In this document: positions 18,043 to 27,742 of the stretch, in pieces
Numbering within the stretch: position 1 is the first letter of the stretch
Layout: each line of letters starts with the position of its first letter
Assembly (NCBI RefSeq): GCF_000371785.1
Contig: NZ_AQUI01000002.1
Location: forward strand, 1,529,276-1,593,275
Direction of reading: 5' to 3'
DNA from: Actinopolyspora halophila DSM 43834
GTDB lineage: Bacteria; Actinomycetota; Actinomycetes; Mycobacteriales; Pseudonocardiaceae
Length of the DNA: 64,000 bases
The notes under the pieces: model-generated
Database searches by the model: none
Told to the model about the DNA's origin: nothing
The model's input: the letters and a program-made list of their open reading frames with translations, nothing else
Translations under genes and position numbers: made by a program

Positions 18043-19116
18043 GTGGCCGGAATCGCAGCGGACGGGGCCGCGGCCCAACCCGGACAGCAGCCGCCCCAGA
18101 CCCAGCAGACCCAGTCGACCCGTACCGTGCCGGACACGGCGGTCTTGGCCCTGCTCGGTTCCAAGGACGAGAATCTGCGGACGGTCGAGGAAGTCCTCGA
18201 AGCGGACGTGCACGTGCGGGGCAACGAGGTGACGCTCACCGGTGGCTCCGCCGAGGTCGCCTTCGCGGAGCGTGTGTTCGACGAGCTGATCGAGCTGGTC
18301 TCCAAGGGCAATCAGCTCACTCCGGACATCGTGCGCCGCAGCGTGGCCATGCTCACGGGGGACAACGGCGACTCCCCCGCCGACGTGTTGGCCATGGACG
18401 TGCTGTCCCGCCGGGGACGCAGCATCCGTCCGAAGACAGCCAATCAGAAGCGCTACGTCGACGCCATCGACGACAACACCGTGGTGTTCGGTATCGGACC
18501 CGCGGGCACGGGAAAGACCTACCTGGCCATGGCCAAGGCCGTACGGGCCCTGCAGGCCAAGGAGGTCAGCCGGATCGTCCTCATCCGCCCCGCTGTCGAG
18601 GCGGGTGAGCGGCTCGGTTACCTGCCGGGGAGTCTCTACGAGAAGATCGACCCGTATCTGCGCCCGCTCTACGACGCGCTCTACGAGATGGTCGACCCCG
18701 AGTCGATCCCACGGCTCACCCAGGCGGGCACCATCGAGATCGCTCCGCTGGCTTACATGCGCGGGCGTACGCTCAATGACGCCTTCATCATCCTGGACGA
18801 GGCGCAGAACACCACGCCGGAGCAGATGAAGATGTTCCTCACCCGGCTGGGGTTCGGCTCGCAGATCGTGGTCACCGGCGACGTGACCCAGATCGACCTC
18901 CCGGGCGGTCAGCGCAGCGGCCTGAAAGTGGTGCGCGAGATCCTGGAGGGCATCGACGACGTGTACTTCTGCACGCTGGACAGCCAGGACGTGGTGCGGC
19001 ACCGCCTGGTCGGTGAGATCGTCAACGCCTACGACCGCTGGCAGGCACTCCAGGAGGGCGGCGATAACACTCAGTCGACGGAACGACCCGAGGGGCGGGC
19101 ACGGAAACAGACATGA
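18043..19116 (+). CDS. phoH: PhoH-like NTPase
   Basis: 357 residues from GTG 18043; a GTG further upstream is possible. Walker A is GPAGTGKT (residues 152-159), Walker B is FIILDEAQN, and GDVTQIDLP is the PhoH sensor. An N-terminal KH-like segment ([13 protein letters not shown]) precedes. The family is a ribosome/RNA-linked ATPase and is almost always encoded upstream of ybeY, as here with a 4-bp overlap. The precise activity is not established. Confidence 0.9.
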   Translation: MAGIAADGAAAQPGQQPPQTQQTQSTRTVPDTAVLALLGSKDENLRTVEEVLEADVHVRGNEVTLTGGSAEVAFAERVFDELIELVSKGNQLTPDIVRRSVAMLTGDNGDSPADVLAMDVLSRRGRSIRPKTANQKRYVDAIDDNTVVFGIGPAGTGKTYLAMAKAVRALQAKEVSRIVLIRPAVEAGERLGYLPGSLYEKIDPYLRPLYDALYEMVDPESIPRLTQAGTIEIAPLAYMRGRTLNDAFIILDEAQNTTPEQMKMFLTRLGFGSQIVVTGDVTQIDLPGGQRSGLKVVREILEGIDDVYFCTLDSQDVVRHRLVGEIVNAYDRWQALQEGGDNTQSTERPEGRARKQT

Positions 19117-19673
19117 GCATCGAGATCGCTAACGAGTCCGCTGTCGGCGTTCCGGAGACGACCATCGTTTCCGTGGCACGTTTCACACTGGACCAGATGG
19201 GGGTCAGCAGGTTGGCGGAGCTGTCCATCGTCCTGGTGGAGCTCGACGTCATGGCCGATCTGCACGAACGTTGGATGGACCTTTCCGGGCCCACCGACGT
19301 GATGGCGTTCCCCATGGAGGAGCACGAGGCACCGCGTTCGCCGGAGTCCACCGACTCCGGGCCGGGGGTGCTGGGCGACATCGTGCTCTGCCCCGAGTTC
19401 GCCAGGGACCAGGCGCGCAACGCGGGTCACAGGATGGAGGACGAGCTCTACCTGCTGACGGTGCACGGGGTTCTGCACCTGCTCGGCTACGACCACGCCG
19501 AGCCGGAGGAGGAGCGCGAGATGTTCGGGCTGCAGAACCGGTTGCTGGGGGAGTTCCGCGAGGCCAAGACGGAGGCGGACCGCGCCGCGCAGCAGCGTGA
19601 CGCCGATTCCAGGGTGCTCGGTGTGGTCGGACTCGACGAACCGGCCGACTCCGGTGACGACGCCGAGAGGTAA
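19113..19673 (+). CDS. ybeY: Endoribonuclease YbeY (rRNA maturation)
   Basis: 186 residues, with zinc motif [11 protein letters not shown] (His118, His122, His128) and the upstream TDVMAFPM. It is a single-strand RNase involved in 16S rRNA 3' maturation and ribosome quality control. A C-terminal tail of about 40 residues exceeds the usual family length. Its ATG overlaps the phoH stop, and its TAA overlaps the next ATG by one base. Confidence 0.95.
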   Translation: MSIEIANESAVGVPETTIVSVARFTLDQMGVSRLAELSIVLVELDVMADLHERWMDLSGPTDVMAFPMEEHEAPRSPESTDSGPGVLGDIVLCPEFARDQARNAGHRMEDELYLLTVHGVLHLLGYDHAEPEEEREMFGLQNRLLGEFREAKTEADRAAQQRDADSRVLGVVGLDEPADSGDDAER

Positions 19674-21013
19674 TGGGTGTAACGCTGTTGTTCTCCGGAA
19701 GCGCGGTGCTGATCGGGTGGGCCGTGTTGCTGGTGCTGGCCGCGGGACTGTTCGCGGCCGCTGACGCGGCCATAGGCACGGTTTCCCGAGCCAGGGTCGA
19801 CGAGCTGTTCCGCCAGGGGCGTAGCGGAGCGCGCCAGCTCGGTCGGGTGCTGGACGATCGTCCCCGGCACGTCAACCTGCTGCTGCTGTTGCGGCTGACC
19901 TGCGAACTCACGGCCACGGTGCTGGTTACCGCGGTGGTGCTCGGCGCGGACCTCCCGTCCGGCTGGGCGGTGCTGCTGGCCGTGCTGATCATGGTGGTGG
20001 TCTCGTACGTGCTGGTGGGGGTGGGGCCGCGCACCATCGGGCGGCAGCATCCCTACGGGGTCGGCCTCGCCGTGGCCGGCCCGGTGGCGCTGTTGGCCCG
20101 GGTGCTCAATCCGCTGACGAGGTTGTTGATCTTCGTCGGTAACGTGATCACACCGGGGCGGGGCTTCCGGGAGGGCCCGTTCTCCTCGGAGGCGGAACTC
20201 CGCGAGCTGGTCGATCTCGCCGGTGAGCGCGGGGTCGTCGCCGCGGGCGAACGCGAGATGATCCACTCCGTATTCGAGCTCGGGGACACCACGGCCCGCG
20301 AGGTGATGGTTCCGCGAACCGAGATGATCTGGATAGAGCGGTCCAAGTCGGCGCGGCAGGCACTCACGCTCGGGCTCCGCTCGGGGTTCTCCCGCATCCC
20401 CGTGATCGGGGAGAGCGTCGACGACATCGTGGGTGTGGTCACGCTCAAGGAGTCGGCCAGTGTCGTGGCCGAGCGGGACGCCGCGGAGCAGCGTCCGGAG
20501 CCGCGCGTCTCCGAGCTGATGCGCGAGGCGAGTTTCGTCCCCGATTCCAAGCGGCTGGACGAGCTGCTCAAGGAGATGCAGCTCTCGCGGAGCCACATGG
20601 CCATAGCGGTGGACGAGTACGGCGGCACGGCCGGACTGCTGACCATCGAGGACATCATCGAGGAGATCGTGGGGGAGATCACCGACGAGTCGGACCGGGA
20701 GGAGCACCGGCCGGTCGAGTGGCTCGACGAGGAGCGGGTCCGGGTCAGCTCGCGACTTCCGGTGGCCGATCTGGCCGCGTTGTTCGACGTGGAGCTGGAC
20801 GACTCTGAGGTCGAGACCGTCGGTGGTCTGCTGGCCCACAGCCTCGGGCGGGTGCCGTTGCCGGGAGCCGAGGCCGAGATGTCCGGTTTGCGACTGCGCG
20901 CCGAGGGTGGCAAGGATCACCGTGGTCGGATTCGGATCAACGCGCTGTTGGTCCGCAGGACCGGTGAGTCGAGCGCGCAGGACGACGAGGAAAGGAACAG
21001 GCAGCATGGGTGA
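19673..21013 (+). CDS. Hemolysin/CorC family membrane protein (DUF21-CBS-CorC)
   Basis: 446 residues. The N-terminal DUF21 domain has about three to four membrane segments (residues 5-25, 60-110 and 128-150). A paired CBS module follows ([12 protein letters not shown]...[20 protein letters not shown]), then a CorC_HlyC domain ([18 protein letters not shown]). Members are linked to Mg2+/Co2+ efflux or homeostasis. It is coupled to ybeY and overlaps the next gene by 8 bp. Confidence 0.93.
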   Translation: MGVTLLFSGSAVLIGWAVLLVLAAGLFAAADAAIGTVSRARVDELFRQGRSGARQLGRVLDDRPRHVNLLLLLRLTCELTATVLVTAVVLGADLPSGWAVLLAVLIMVVVSYVLVGVGPRTIGRQHPYGVGLAVAGPVALLARVLNPLTRLLIFVGNVITPGRGFREGPFSSEAELRELVDLAGERGVVAAGEREMIHSVFELGDTTAREVMVPRTEMIWIERSKSARQALTLGLRSGFSRIPVIGESVDDIVGVVTLKESASVVAERDAAEQRPEPRVSELMREASFVPDSKRLDELLKEMQLSRSHMAIAVDEYGGTAGLLTIEDIIEEIVGEITDESDREEHRPVEWLDEERVRVSSRLPVADLAALFDVELDDSEVETVGGLLAHSLGRVPLPGAEAEMSGLRLRAEGGKDHRGRIRINALLVRRTGESSAQDDEERNRQHG

Positions 21014-21371
21014 ACGCACCGAGGCAGCCCCCGAGGAGCTGGACTCCGAGGACGCCAAGATCGTGACACTCGCCCGGTCGGCGCGGGCGCGTGTCGGAGT
21101 CGCTGAGGGGGCCGCCGTGCGGGACACCGACGGCAGGACCTACACGGGGTGCACCGTCGAGCTGAGCGCCTTGCGGTTGAGTGCGTTGCAGGCCGCCGTG
21201 GCGGCTGCGGTGTCGAGCGGGGCGGAGTCGCTCGAGGCCGCCGCCGTGGTCACCGGGGCGGAGGAACTCGACGAGGATTCGGTGGCGGCTGTGCGTGCCC
21301 TGGAGAAGGGGGCGCCGGTGTTCCGGGCCGGAGGTGACGGCCGGACTGTCGAGGTCTCGCGCGGGGACTGA
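21006..21371 (+). CDS. Cytidine-deaminase-like protein lacking zinc ligands
   Basis: 121 residues from ATG 21006. The fold pattern ([36 protein letters not shown]...) resembles the N-terminal half of cytidine deaminase. The catalytic HAE/CAE and PCxxC motifs are absent, so it is probably not a deaminase. Proteins of this type sit between the CBS protein and era in mycobacteria, as here. The role is unknown. Confidence 0.75.
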   Translation: MGERTEAAPEELDSEDAKIVTLARSARARVGVAEGAAVRDTDGRTYTGCTVELSALRLSALQAAVAAAVSSGAESLEAAAVVTGAEELDEDSVAAVRALEKGAPVFRAGGDGRTVEVSRGD

Positions 21372-21387
21372 TCACCCGCGGTGTTCG

Positions 21388-21421
21388 CCGGGAGCCGGGT
21401 GACCGGGCTCACCGCTCCCGG
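21388..21421. terminator. Bidirectional terminator between convergent genes
   Basis: CCGGGAGC (21388-21395) pairs with GCTCCCGG (21414-21421), with an inner GTGA/TCAC helix. It lies in the 66-bp gap between the cdd-like stop and the marR stop. Confidence 0.7.
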
Positions 21422-21437
21422 TTCTTCCGGGGAGTGT

Positions 21438-21938
21438 TCACTCCCATTTCGTGAGTCCCGCGTCGTAGGGCGAGGCGCGGGGCGGGGGTTCGTCCCCGGC
21501 CTCGGTGAACGCCTGCAAGGCCTGCACCAGACCCGCACGGTCTTCGTGGGGGATGCGCTCGACTATGGCCGCGATCTCGCTGCGGCGGTAGTCCGTCACC
21601 CGATCCACCAGGTCACGCCCCGCCGAGGTGAGCCCCACCGTCACTTCCCTGCGCGAATCCGGGTTGCTCTTCCGTTCCGCCCACCCTGCCGTGACGAGCC
21701 TGTCCACCGTCCGGGTCGCCGTGGACGGGTTCACCCCGAGCATCTCGGCCAGCGAGACCAGTTTGAGCGGTCCGCGCGATCCCAGCGCGACCAGCAGCCG
21801 GAACTGGGGGAGCGTGATCGGCCCGGCGACCGCGGCGACCGATCTCGCCGAGATTCCCACCAGCAACCGCGAAGCGGTCAGTACCGCCTCGGTGATCGCG
21901 TCCACTTCATCACCATTGGGCGGTTCCGGATTGCTCAT
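21438..21938 (-). CDS. MarR family transcriptional regulator
   Basis: 166 residues from ATG 21938. The winged helix is LPQFRLLVALGSRGPLKLVSLAEMLGVNPSTATRTVDRLVTAGWAERK, followed by the REVTVGLTSAGRDLVD wing. It is divergent from the ClC gene, with only about 50 bp between the start codons. A palindrome in that gap is a natural operator, so it most likely controls the ClC gene and itself. Confidence 0.92.
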   Translation of the reverse strand: MSNPEPPNGDEVDAITEAVLTASRLLVGISARSVAAVAGPITLPQFRLLVALGSRGPLKLVSLAEMLGVNPSTATRTVDRLVTAGWAERKSNPDSRREVTVGLTSAGRDLVDRVTDYRRSEIAAIVERIPHEDRAGLVQALQAFTEAGDEPPPRASPYDAGLTKWE

Positions 21939-21953
21939 GTCGCCATTTTCACA

Positions 21954-21987
21954 TTGACGTGCACAGGGCAAGAGTTGCATTATGCAA
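21954..21987 (+). promoter_or_regulatory. ClC promoter overlapped by a MarR-type operator
   Basis: TTGACG (21954-21959) and CATTAT (21978-21983), 18 bp apart, form a good promoter reading toward the ClC gene. TTGCAT-T-ATGCAA (21975-21987) is a perfect inverted repeat covering the -10 box. Transcription would start at about 21990, at or next to the ATG at 21993, which predicts a leaderless mRNA. All inferred from sequence. Confidence 0.6.
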
Positions 21988-21992
21988 TGGTG

Positions 21993-23768
21993 ATGGCGGA
22001 AGCCGGAAAACGATCGATGACCCTTACTGGACCGGTACGTGGGCAGATCGGAACCTGGCTCCGCGAACGCGGTAGCGGCCTCATGGCTCTCGCCCTGCTG
22101 ATCGGAGTCGGCTCCGGGCTCGGAGCTATCGCGTTTCGGTGGCTGATCACGTCCGCGACCGAGCTGCTGACCGGACGGCCCGAGTACACGACTGCTCCCG
22201 GGGCCGCCCACGCATGGCTGCCCGGTCTCGGCGTCTGGTTCCTCGTCCTCGCCCCCGCCGTGGCGGGACTGCTCTACGGCCCTCTGGTGTACTGGCTGGC
22301 CCCCGAGGCGAAGGGTCACGGTGTACCCGAGGTCATGTACGCCGTCTCCGAGCGCGGAGGGCGCATCCAACCACAGGTCAGCCTGGTGAAGGCCCTGGCG
22401 TCCGCGCTGTGCATCGGAGGCGGTGGCTCCGTCGGCAGGGAGGGGCCGATCGTGCAGATCGGTTCGGCCCTCGGCTCGACGGTCGGGCACCGGTTCAAAC
22501 TCACCGAGCGGCGGATGCGCGTGCTGGTGGCCTGCGGCGCGGCAGGCGGCATAGCGGCCACTTTCAACGCCCCGATGGCAGGCCCCTTCTTCGCGATGGA
22601 ACTGATCCTGCGCGACTTCGCCGTGGAGTCCTTCGGCGCGGTCGTGCTCTCCAGCGTCACGGCCAGCGTCATCGGCCGGGCGGTCATGGGCAACGAGGCC
22701 TTTCTGACACTGCCCGACTTCCACCTGCAGAACCCCGGCGAGTTCCTGCTGTTCGCCCTGCTGGGCGTGCTGATCGGAGTGGCCGGGCTGCTCTTCAGCA
22801 AGGTGCTCTACGGGGTGGAGGACCTCTGCGACCGTCTCTGGCGCGGCCCGGAATGGTTGCGTCCCGGAGTGGGCGGCCTGCTGCTCGGGCTGCTTCTCCT
22901 GGTGCTTCCGCAGATGTACGGGGTGGGCTATCCCGTACTGGGCAACGCCATTCACGGCAACTACGCGATCTGGTTCCTGATCGTCCTCCTGTTCGGCAAG
23001 ATGCTGGCCACCAGCCTGACCATCGGCATCGGGGGATCCGGGGGAGTTTTCGCTCCGGCGCTGTTCGTCGGCGGTATGGGCGGGACCGCGTTCGGCATGG
23101 TCGTCCACGGTCTGCTTCCCGGCATCGCCGGTTCCCCCGGGGCTTACGGACTGATCGGCATGGGGGCCGCCTTCGCCGGGTCCGCACGGGCCCCGATAAC
23201 GGCCGTGATCATCCTGTTCGAGCTGACCGGACAGTACTCGATCATCCTGCCGCTGATGCTGGCCGTGGTGGTGGCGACACTGCTGAGCAGGACTCTGAGC
23301 AAGGACACCATCTACACGGCCAAGCTGTCCCGGCGCGGCATCGACCTCGACGCGCGACAGCGTCGCGGGCGGTTGCCGGACCGCACGGTGGCCGATGTCA
23401 TGGAGACGCTGCCGGACAAGCTGACCACGAGCACCAAGCTCTCCGACGCGGCCCAACGGCTGGCCCAGAGCGTCGACTCGGTGCTTCCCGTCGTGGACGG
23501 GAACGGGCGCTACCGGGGGTGTGTCACGGCCGGTGCCGTCGCCGAGGTGCTGGGCGACGGCACCGTGGACAACGGTGAAGTCGGGAAGCTGCTGGAGGTC
23601 CCCCCGGAGATATCCTCCGAGAACAAGCTCGTCGACGCCCTCGACTCGCTGGTCTCCGTGGAGGTCTCGGCAGCCCCGGTGCTCGACGAGCGGGGGACCG
23701 AGCCCGTCGGTTGGATCAGTCACCGAACCCTGTTGAGCTGCATGGGGACCACCGCCAACACGCGCTGA
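21993..23768 (+). CDS. ClC-type chloride channel/antiporter with CBS domains
   Basis: 591 residues from ATG 21993 (ATG 21987 and 22017 are alternatives). The ClC filter motifs are KGHGVPEV, GREGP (gating Glu150), and GGSGGVFAPALFVGG, with about ten hydrophobic segments. The C-terminal 135 residues form two CBS motifs (VADVMETLPDKL..., VSAAPVLDERGTEPVGWISH). The gating glutamate suggests a Cl-/H+ antiporter. Expression is probably repressed by the divergent MarR protein. Confidence 0.92.
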   Translation: MAEAGKRSMTLTGPVRGQIGTWLRERGSGLMALALLIGVGSGLGAIAFRWLITSATELLTGRPEYTTAPGAAHAWLPGLGVWFLVLAPAVAGLLYGPLVYWLAPEAKGHGVPEVMYAVSERGGRIQPQVSLVKALASALCIGGGGSVGREGPIVQIGSALGSTVGHRFKLTERRMRVLVACGAAGGIAATFNAPMAGPFFAMELILRDFAVESFGAVVLSSVTASVIGRAVMGNEAFLTLPDFHLQNPGEFLLFALLGVLIGVAGLLFSKVLYGVEDLCDRLWRGPEWLRPGVGGLLLGLLLLVLPQMYGVGYPVLGNAIHGNYAIWFLIVLLFGKMLATSLTIGIGGSGGVFAPALFVGGMGGTAFGMVVHGLLPGIAGSPGAYGLIGMGAAFAGSARAPITAVIILFELTGQYSIILPLMLAVVVATLLSRTLSKDTIYTAKLSRRGIDLDARQRRGRLPDRTVADVMETLPDKLTTSTKLSDAAQRLAQSVDSVLPVVDGNGRYRGCVTAGAVAEVLGDGTVDNGEVGKLLEVPPEISSENKLVDALDSLVSVEVSAAPVLDERGTEPVGWISHRTLLSCMGTTANTR

Positions 23769-23792
23769 CGACCCTGCGGCGACAATGGAGCC

Positions 23793-24701
23793 GTGACCAG
23801 CTCAAGTGAAACACATCGATCCGGGTTCGCCTGCTTCGTCGGGCGGCCGAACGCAGGCAAGTCGACGTTGACCAACGCCCTCGTCGGCACCAAGGTGGCG
23901 ATCACCTCCAGCAAGCCGCAGACCACCCGGCACGCCATCCGCGGAATCGTGCACCGCTCGGACGGGCAGTTGGTCGTCGTGGACACCCCCGGGTTGCACC
24001 GGCCGCGGACCCTGCTCGGGGAACGGCTCAACGACCTGGTGCACTCCACCTGGTCCGAGGTCGACGTCATCGGTTTCTGCGTCCCGGCCGATCAGAAGAT
24101 CGGTCCCGGTGACCGGCACATCGCGCAGGAACTGGCCAAGGTGACCAAGCACACTCCCGTCATCGGGGTCGTGACCAAGACCGATCTGGTCGCCAAGCAC
24201 CGCGTGGCCGAACAGCTGGTGGCGATGCAGGAGCTCATGGACTTCACCGAGATAGTCCCGGTCTCCTCGGTGGACCACTTCCAGATGGATGTGCTCTCCG
24301 AGATACTGGTGCGCCAGGTCCCGGAGGGGCCGCAGCTGTACCCGGAGGGTGAGATCACCGACGAGCCGGAGGAATCGCTGATCTCCGAGCTCGTGCGCGA
24401 GGCCGCGCTGGAGGGGGTGCGCGACGAGTTGCCGCACTCCCTGGCCGTGGCCATCGACGAGATGTCCCCGCGGGAGGGCTACGACAACCTGGTGGACATC
24501 TACGTCTCCCTGTACGTGGAGCGGTCCAGCCAGAAAGCGATCGTGATCGGCAAGAGCGGGGAGCGGCTCAAGGAGGTGGGGGAGCGTGCCCGCAGGCAGA
24601 TCCAGGCGCTGCTCGGCAGCAAGATCTATCTGGACCTGCAGGTCAAGGTGGCCAAGGAATGGCAGCGGGATCCCAAGCAGCTGCGCAAGCTCGGGTTCTG
24701 A
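23793..24701 (+). CDS. era: GTPase Era
   Basis: 302 residues from GTG 23793. G1 is GRPNAGKST (residues 17-25), G3 is VDTPG, and G4 is TKTD (Thr for the usual Asn, as seen in some actinobacterial Era). The C-terminal KH domain has IVIGKSGERLKEVGERARRQI and ends with the conserved KVAKEWQRDP segment. It binds the 16S rRNA 3' end in 30S assembly. In mycobacteria it directly follows the cdd-like gene; here MarR/ClC is interposed. Confidence 0.96.
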   Translation: MTSSSETHRSGFACFVGRPNAGKSTLTNALVGTKVAITSSKPQTTRHAIRGIVHRSDGQLVVVDTPGLHRPRTLLGERLNDLVHSTWSEVDVIGFCVPADQKIGPGDRHIAQELAKVTKHTPVIGVVTKTDLVAKHRVAEQLVAMQELMDFTEIVPVSSVDHFQMDVLSEILVRQVPEGPQLYPEGEITDEPEESLISELVREAALEGVRDELPHSLAVAIDEMSPREGYDNLVDIYVSLYVERSSQKAIVIGKSGERLKEVGERARRQIQALLGSKIYLDLQVKVAKEWQRDPKQLRKLGF

Positions 24702-24735
24702 ATCCCGGTGGACGGCCGTGTCCCCGGAGCCTTTC

Positions 24736-24776
24736 CGTGGAAGGTGTCCGACGTCGTCGACGGAGCACCCTCCACG
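24736..24776. terminator. Stem-loop between convergent era and DUF4190 genes
   Basis: CGTGGAAGGTG (24736-24746) pairs with CACCCTCCACG (24766-24776) with one mismatch, and TCCG pairs with CGGA inside. A second hairpin, CGGCCG-GGATCA-CGGCCG, follows near 24811-24830. Confidence 0.65.
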
Positions 24777-24835
24777 TGTTCGGTAGCTCGCGTCGAGCGG
24801 AGCTTCGGCCGGGATCACGGCCGGAACACGGTCCG

Positions 24836-25288
24836 TCACATCGTCGTGTAGGTGCTCCCCGCCATGAACGGCAGGCTGAGGCCGATCACCAGCAGGGTGA
24901 TCCCCAGGAGGAGCAGTCCCAGCACGCAGTAGCCGATCACGATTCCCGCCATCGCCATGCCGTCCCCGCGGGTGCCGTCGCGGCGGATCTGCCCCTTGGA
25001 CACGTGACCGAAGATCACACCGAGCAGTGCGAGCAGACTGCCCAGTCCCCAGAAGCAGACGGTGAGAACGGACACCAACGAGACCACCATGGAGGCGATC
25101 GCCAGTCCGTTGTTGGGGGGCTGCAACCCGCCGTAGCCGATGTAGAAGTTCTGGTTGGACGGGTACTGCTGTCCGGGTTGGTAACCGGGGTACTGCAAAC
25201 CACCGCCGTACGAGGACTGCGGCGGCTGCGGGAAACCGCCGCTGTTCGACGGTGGGTTGTGTGGTCCCGATCCGTACGGGTTGGTCAT
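24836..25288 (-). CDS. DUF4190-type small membrane protein
   Basis: 150 residues from ATG 25288, with AAGGAG 7 nt upstream. The first 60 residues are Pro/Gly/Gln/Tyr-rich cytoplasmic sequence. NGLAIASMVVSLVSVLTVCFWGLGSLLALLGVIFGHVS is the first membrane pair and the DUF4190 signature. A second hydrophobic stretch, AMAGIVIGYCVLGLLLLGI, follows. Function unknown. Confidence 0.85.
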   Translation of the reverse strand: MTNPYGSGPHNPPSNSGGFPQPPQSSYGGGLQYPGYQPGQQYPSNQNFYIGYGGLQPPNNGLAIASMVVSLVSVLTVCFWGLGSLLALLGVIFGHVSKGQIRRDGTRGDGMAMAGIVIGYCVLGLLLLGITLLVIGLSLPFMAGSTYTTM

Positions 25289-25383
25289 CAAACTCTCCTT
25301 CGACTTCGCCGCGCAGATCCAATCACGACGGAATCCTCGCGGTGTGGCGTCCCGGGAAATCAACCTTTGGGTAGGATCACACC

Positions 25384-25899
25384 GTGATGGCCCTGTGCCG
25401 ACCGGCGCGGTGGTTTCGTCGTGGTGATTCGACGAACACCGGCATCGGCGCGGTTCCTGCCCGCTCGGACGCTCGGAGGTCGGTGGTGCGCGGCGTGCTC
25501 GTTCGCCCTCTGCTTCGACTGCCGCGCACGTTGCTGGCCGCCGCCGGTCTGGTGGCCGCAGGTTCGCTGCTGGTGATCTCGCCGTTCGACTTCCCCTGTG
25601 CTTTCGCCGCGGCGGGGCTGGACGGACCGATGTGCGGGGGAACCCGCATGCTCGAGGCGTTGTTGGCGGGCGACCTCCCCCGCGCGTTGGGCTTCAACGC
25701 GTTCGCCGCCGTCGTCTTCCTCCCGCTGGTCGCCGCGCTGCTGATCGCCTGCGCGCGCTACGAGCTGGGGCGCGGTCGGAGCCTCTGGCCCTCGGGCACG
25801 CGCGGGGTCGTGTGCGCCCACCTGCTGGGGGGAGGGTTGGTGCTGTGGACGGTGCTGCGCAACCTGCCGGTGGAACCGTTCACGGTGCTGGCGACCTGA
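25384..25899 (+). CDS. DUF2752 membrane protein
   Basis: 171 residues. It has three to four hydrophobic segments, and the DUF2752 pattern PFDFPCAFAAAGLDGPMCGGTRMLEALLAGDLPRALGFNAFA with the paired cysteines. The first 40 residues are Arg-rich, and a later start (for example a GTG near 25485) is possible. TAGGAT a few bases upstream of 25384 could be a -10 box, implying little or no leader. Function unknown. Confidence 0.8.
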   Translation: MMALCRPARWFRRGDSTNTGIGAVPARSDARRSVVRGVLVRPLLRLPRTLLAAAGLVAAGSLLVISPFDFPCAFAAAGLDGPMCGGTRMLEALLAGDLPRALGFNAFAAVVFLPLVAALLIACARYELGRGRSLWPSGTRGVVCAHLLGGGLVLWTVLRNLPVEPFTVLAT

Positions 25900-25928
25900 T
25901 TGGATTTTTCTGTTCGGACTGCCGTGGG

Positions 25929-26040
25929 TGGTTGCTTGGCGGAACCTCTCGCGTCGCTCTCGCTCCGGGTACCCGACATCGGGTAGTGCTCTGCACAACG
26001 TCGGGCCGTCCTCGCGAGAGCGACGCGAGAGAACCCGCGG
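25929..26040 (+). repeat. Intergenic structured repeat, copy C
   Basis: The clearest copy. CTCTCGCGTCGCTCTCGC (25946-25963) pairs perfectly, 18 of 18, with GCGAGAGCGACGCGAGAG (26014-26031). Inside, CCCGAC/GTCGGG flanks ATCGGGTAG...CACAAC. The arm sequence differs from copies A, B and D, but complementarity is preserved. It lies between the DUF2752 gene and recO. Confidence 0.9.
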
Positions 26041-26155
26041 ACGCTCGCCCTGACAACGTGGTTGTTACGACGCTTTCGCGCCGAAGCACCACACCGGATC
26101 TCAACACGACGGGAAAGCATTCAGTGAGGAAACCGATTGATGGGATGATGGGGCC

Positions 26156-27049
26156 GTGAGCCTGTATCGCGATGTCGGTGTCGTGCTGAGGGTGGGCAAA
26201 CTGGGTGAGGCCGACCGGATCATCACTCTGCTGACCCGTCGTTACGGCAAGGTGCGGGCGGTGGCGAAAGGGGTCCGCCGCACGAGTTCCAGGTTCGGAG
26301 CTCGACTCGAGCCGTTCGCGCACGTGGATGTGCAACTGCACACCGGAAGAACCCTCGACGTGGTCACCCAGGTTCAGACCCTGGACGCCTTCGGTGCGGG
26401 CATCGTCGGTGACTACCGGCGCTACACGACCGCCTGCGCCGTGCTGGAGACGGTGGACCGGATCGTGGCCGAGGAGGGGGAGCCGGTGCTGCGCATGTAC
26501 CTGCTCGTCGTCGGGGCCCTGCGCGCGCTGGCCGGTGGTCACAGGGACGCCTCCCTGGTGCTGGACTCCTTCGTGCTGCGGGCGATGGCCTTCGCGGGAT
26601 GGTCCCCCGCCCTCGGGGAGTGCGCCCGTTGCGGCCTCGCCGGTCCCCACGTCGCTTTCAGCGTCCACGTCGGCGGGACGGTCTGCCCCGAGTGCCGCCC
26701 GGCGGGGGCCGCCAGGCCGGCAGCGGCCACGCTCGCCCTGCTGCGGGCCTTGCTCGACGGTGACTGGGACGTGGCCGAGGCCTCCGAGGAGACGGTGCGC
26801 CGGGAGGGCAGCGGTCTGGTCGCGGCGCATCTGCAGTGGCACCTGGAACGCCAGCTGCGCTCGCTGCCGTTGGTGGAGCGCGATTCGGCCGAACGGGGCG
26901 GGGACGAACGAGCGTCCGCGGCGGACGAGCAGCTGGAGGACACCTCCGTCCTTCCGGAGAAGCGGGTCCCCGAGCTGATCCGTGAACGGGCGAGCGGTGT
27001 GGGGGCGGCCGCGGAACCGGGTCCGAGCGGCCCGCCGGAACGACCGTGA
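26156..27049 (+). CDS. recO: DNA repair protein RecO
   Basis: 297 residues. The N-terminal OB-fold starts MSLYRDVGVVLRVGKLGEADRIITLLTRRYG and is followed by KGVRRTSSRFGARLEPF. The zinc knuckle CARCG...CPEC is present. Its role is RecFOR-mediated RecA loading and annealing. The C-terminus is extended by an acidic, disordered tail beyond residue 235. It overlaps the GNAT gene by 4 bp. Confidence 0.95.
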   Translation: MSLYRDVGVVLRVGKLGEADRIITLLTRRYGKVRAVAKGVRRTSSRFGARLEPFAHVDVQLHTGRTLDVVTQVQTLDAFGAGIVGDYRRYTTACAVLETVDRIVAEEGEPVLRMYLLVVGALRALAGGHRDASLVLDSFVLRAMAFAGWSPALGECARCGLAGPHVAFSVHVGGTVCPECRPAGAARPAAATLALLRALLDGDWDVAEASEETVRREGSGLVAAHLQWHLERQLRSLPLVERDSAERGGDERASAADEQLEDTSVLPEKRVPELIRERASGVGAAAEPGPSGPPERP

Positions 27050-27672
27050 TCACCCGGGGGTTCCGCTCCGGGGACGAGGTGGACGTACGACGGATCTGCG
27101 TGGCCACCGGGGACGCCGGTGAGCACTCGCGCAACATCCTGCGGGACCCGGAGCTGATGGCGCACGTGTTCGCCTCGCCGTATCTGGCCCTGCATCCGGA
27201 ACTGTGCTTCGTCGCGGAGAGCTCCGGGCAAACGCTCGGCTACGTGGTCGCCGCGCTGGACTCCGTGGAGTTCTACCACCGCTGGGAGCGGGAGTTCGCA
27301 CCCCGCTTCGCGCGCAGCCATCCCGCCCCGCCGCTCGGCGGCGGGCGGGGTGAGGCCGAGCGAGTGGATGACGCGGACGGGCAGCTACGCGTGCTGCTGC
27401 ACCGGCCCCGGACCATGTTGCTGCCCGACACCGACGTCTACCCCTCGCACCTGCACATCAACGTGCTGTCCGGAGCTCGACGCATGGGGGTGGGGAAAGC
27501 CCTGCTGCGGGTGCTCTTCGACACCCTGGCCGCGGCGGGTTCGCCCGGGGTGCAGCTCGGAGTGCGCGCGACGAACGCTTCCGCGCACGCCTTCTACCGT
27601 GCGGTGGGCATGACCAGGTTGCCGTTGGACGAGGGGCCCGCGATCCGTTTCGGATGCCCGCTGGGCCGGTGA
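27046..27672 (+). CDS. GNAT family N-acetyltransferase
   Basis: 208 residues from a GTG overlapping the recO stop. The acetyl-CoA loop is [52 protein letters not shown], typical GNAT motif A plus B. The N-terminus ([13 protein letters not shown]...[15 protein letters not shown]) resembles acetyltransferases of the NAG-like/OGA group. The substrate is unknown. Confidence 0.85.
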   Translation: MITRGFRSGDEVDVRRICVATGDAGEHSRNILRDPELMAHVFASPYLALHPELCFVAESSGQTLGYVVAALDSVEFYHRWEREFAPRFARSHPAPPLGGGRGEAERVDDADGQLRVLLHRPRTMLLPDTDVYPSHLHINVLSGARRMGVGKALLRVLFDTLAAAGSPGVQLGVRATNASAHAFYRAVGMTRLPLDEGPAIRFGCPLGR

Positions 27673-27742
27673 GCGGTGGGCGTCCGCGAGAATGGGAACC
27701 GGCCCGGAATCGAATCGGCTGTTGATCGCGAAGGGGAGCTCA

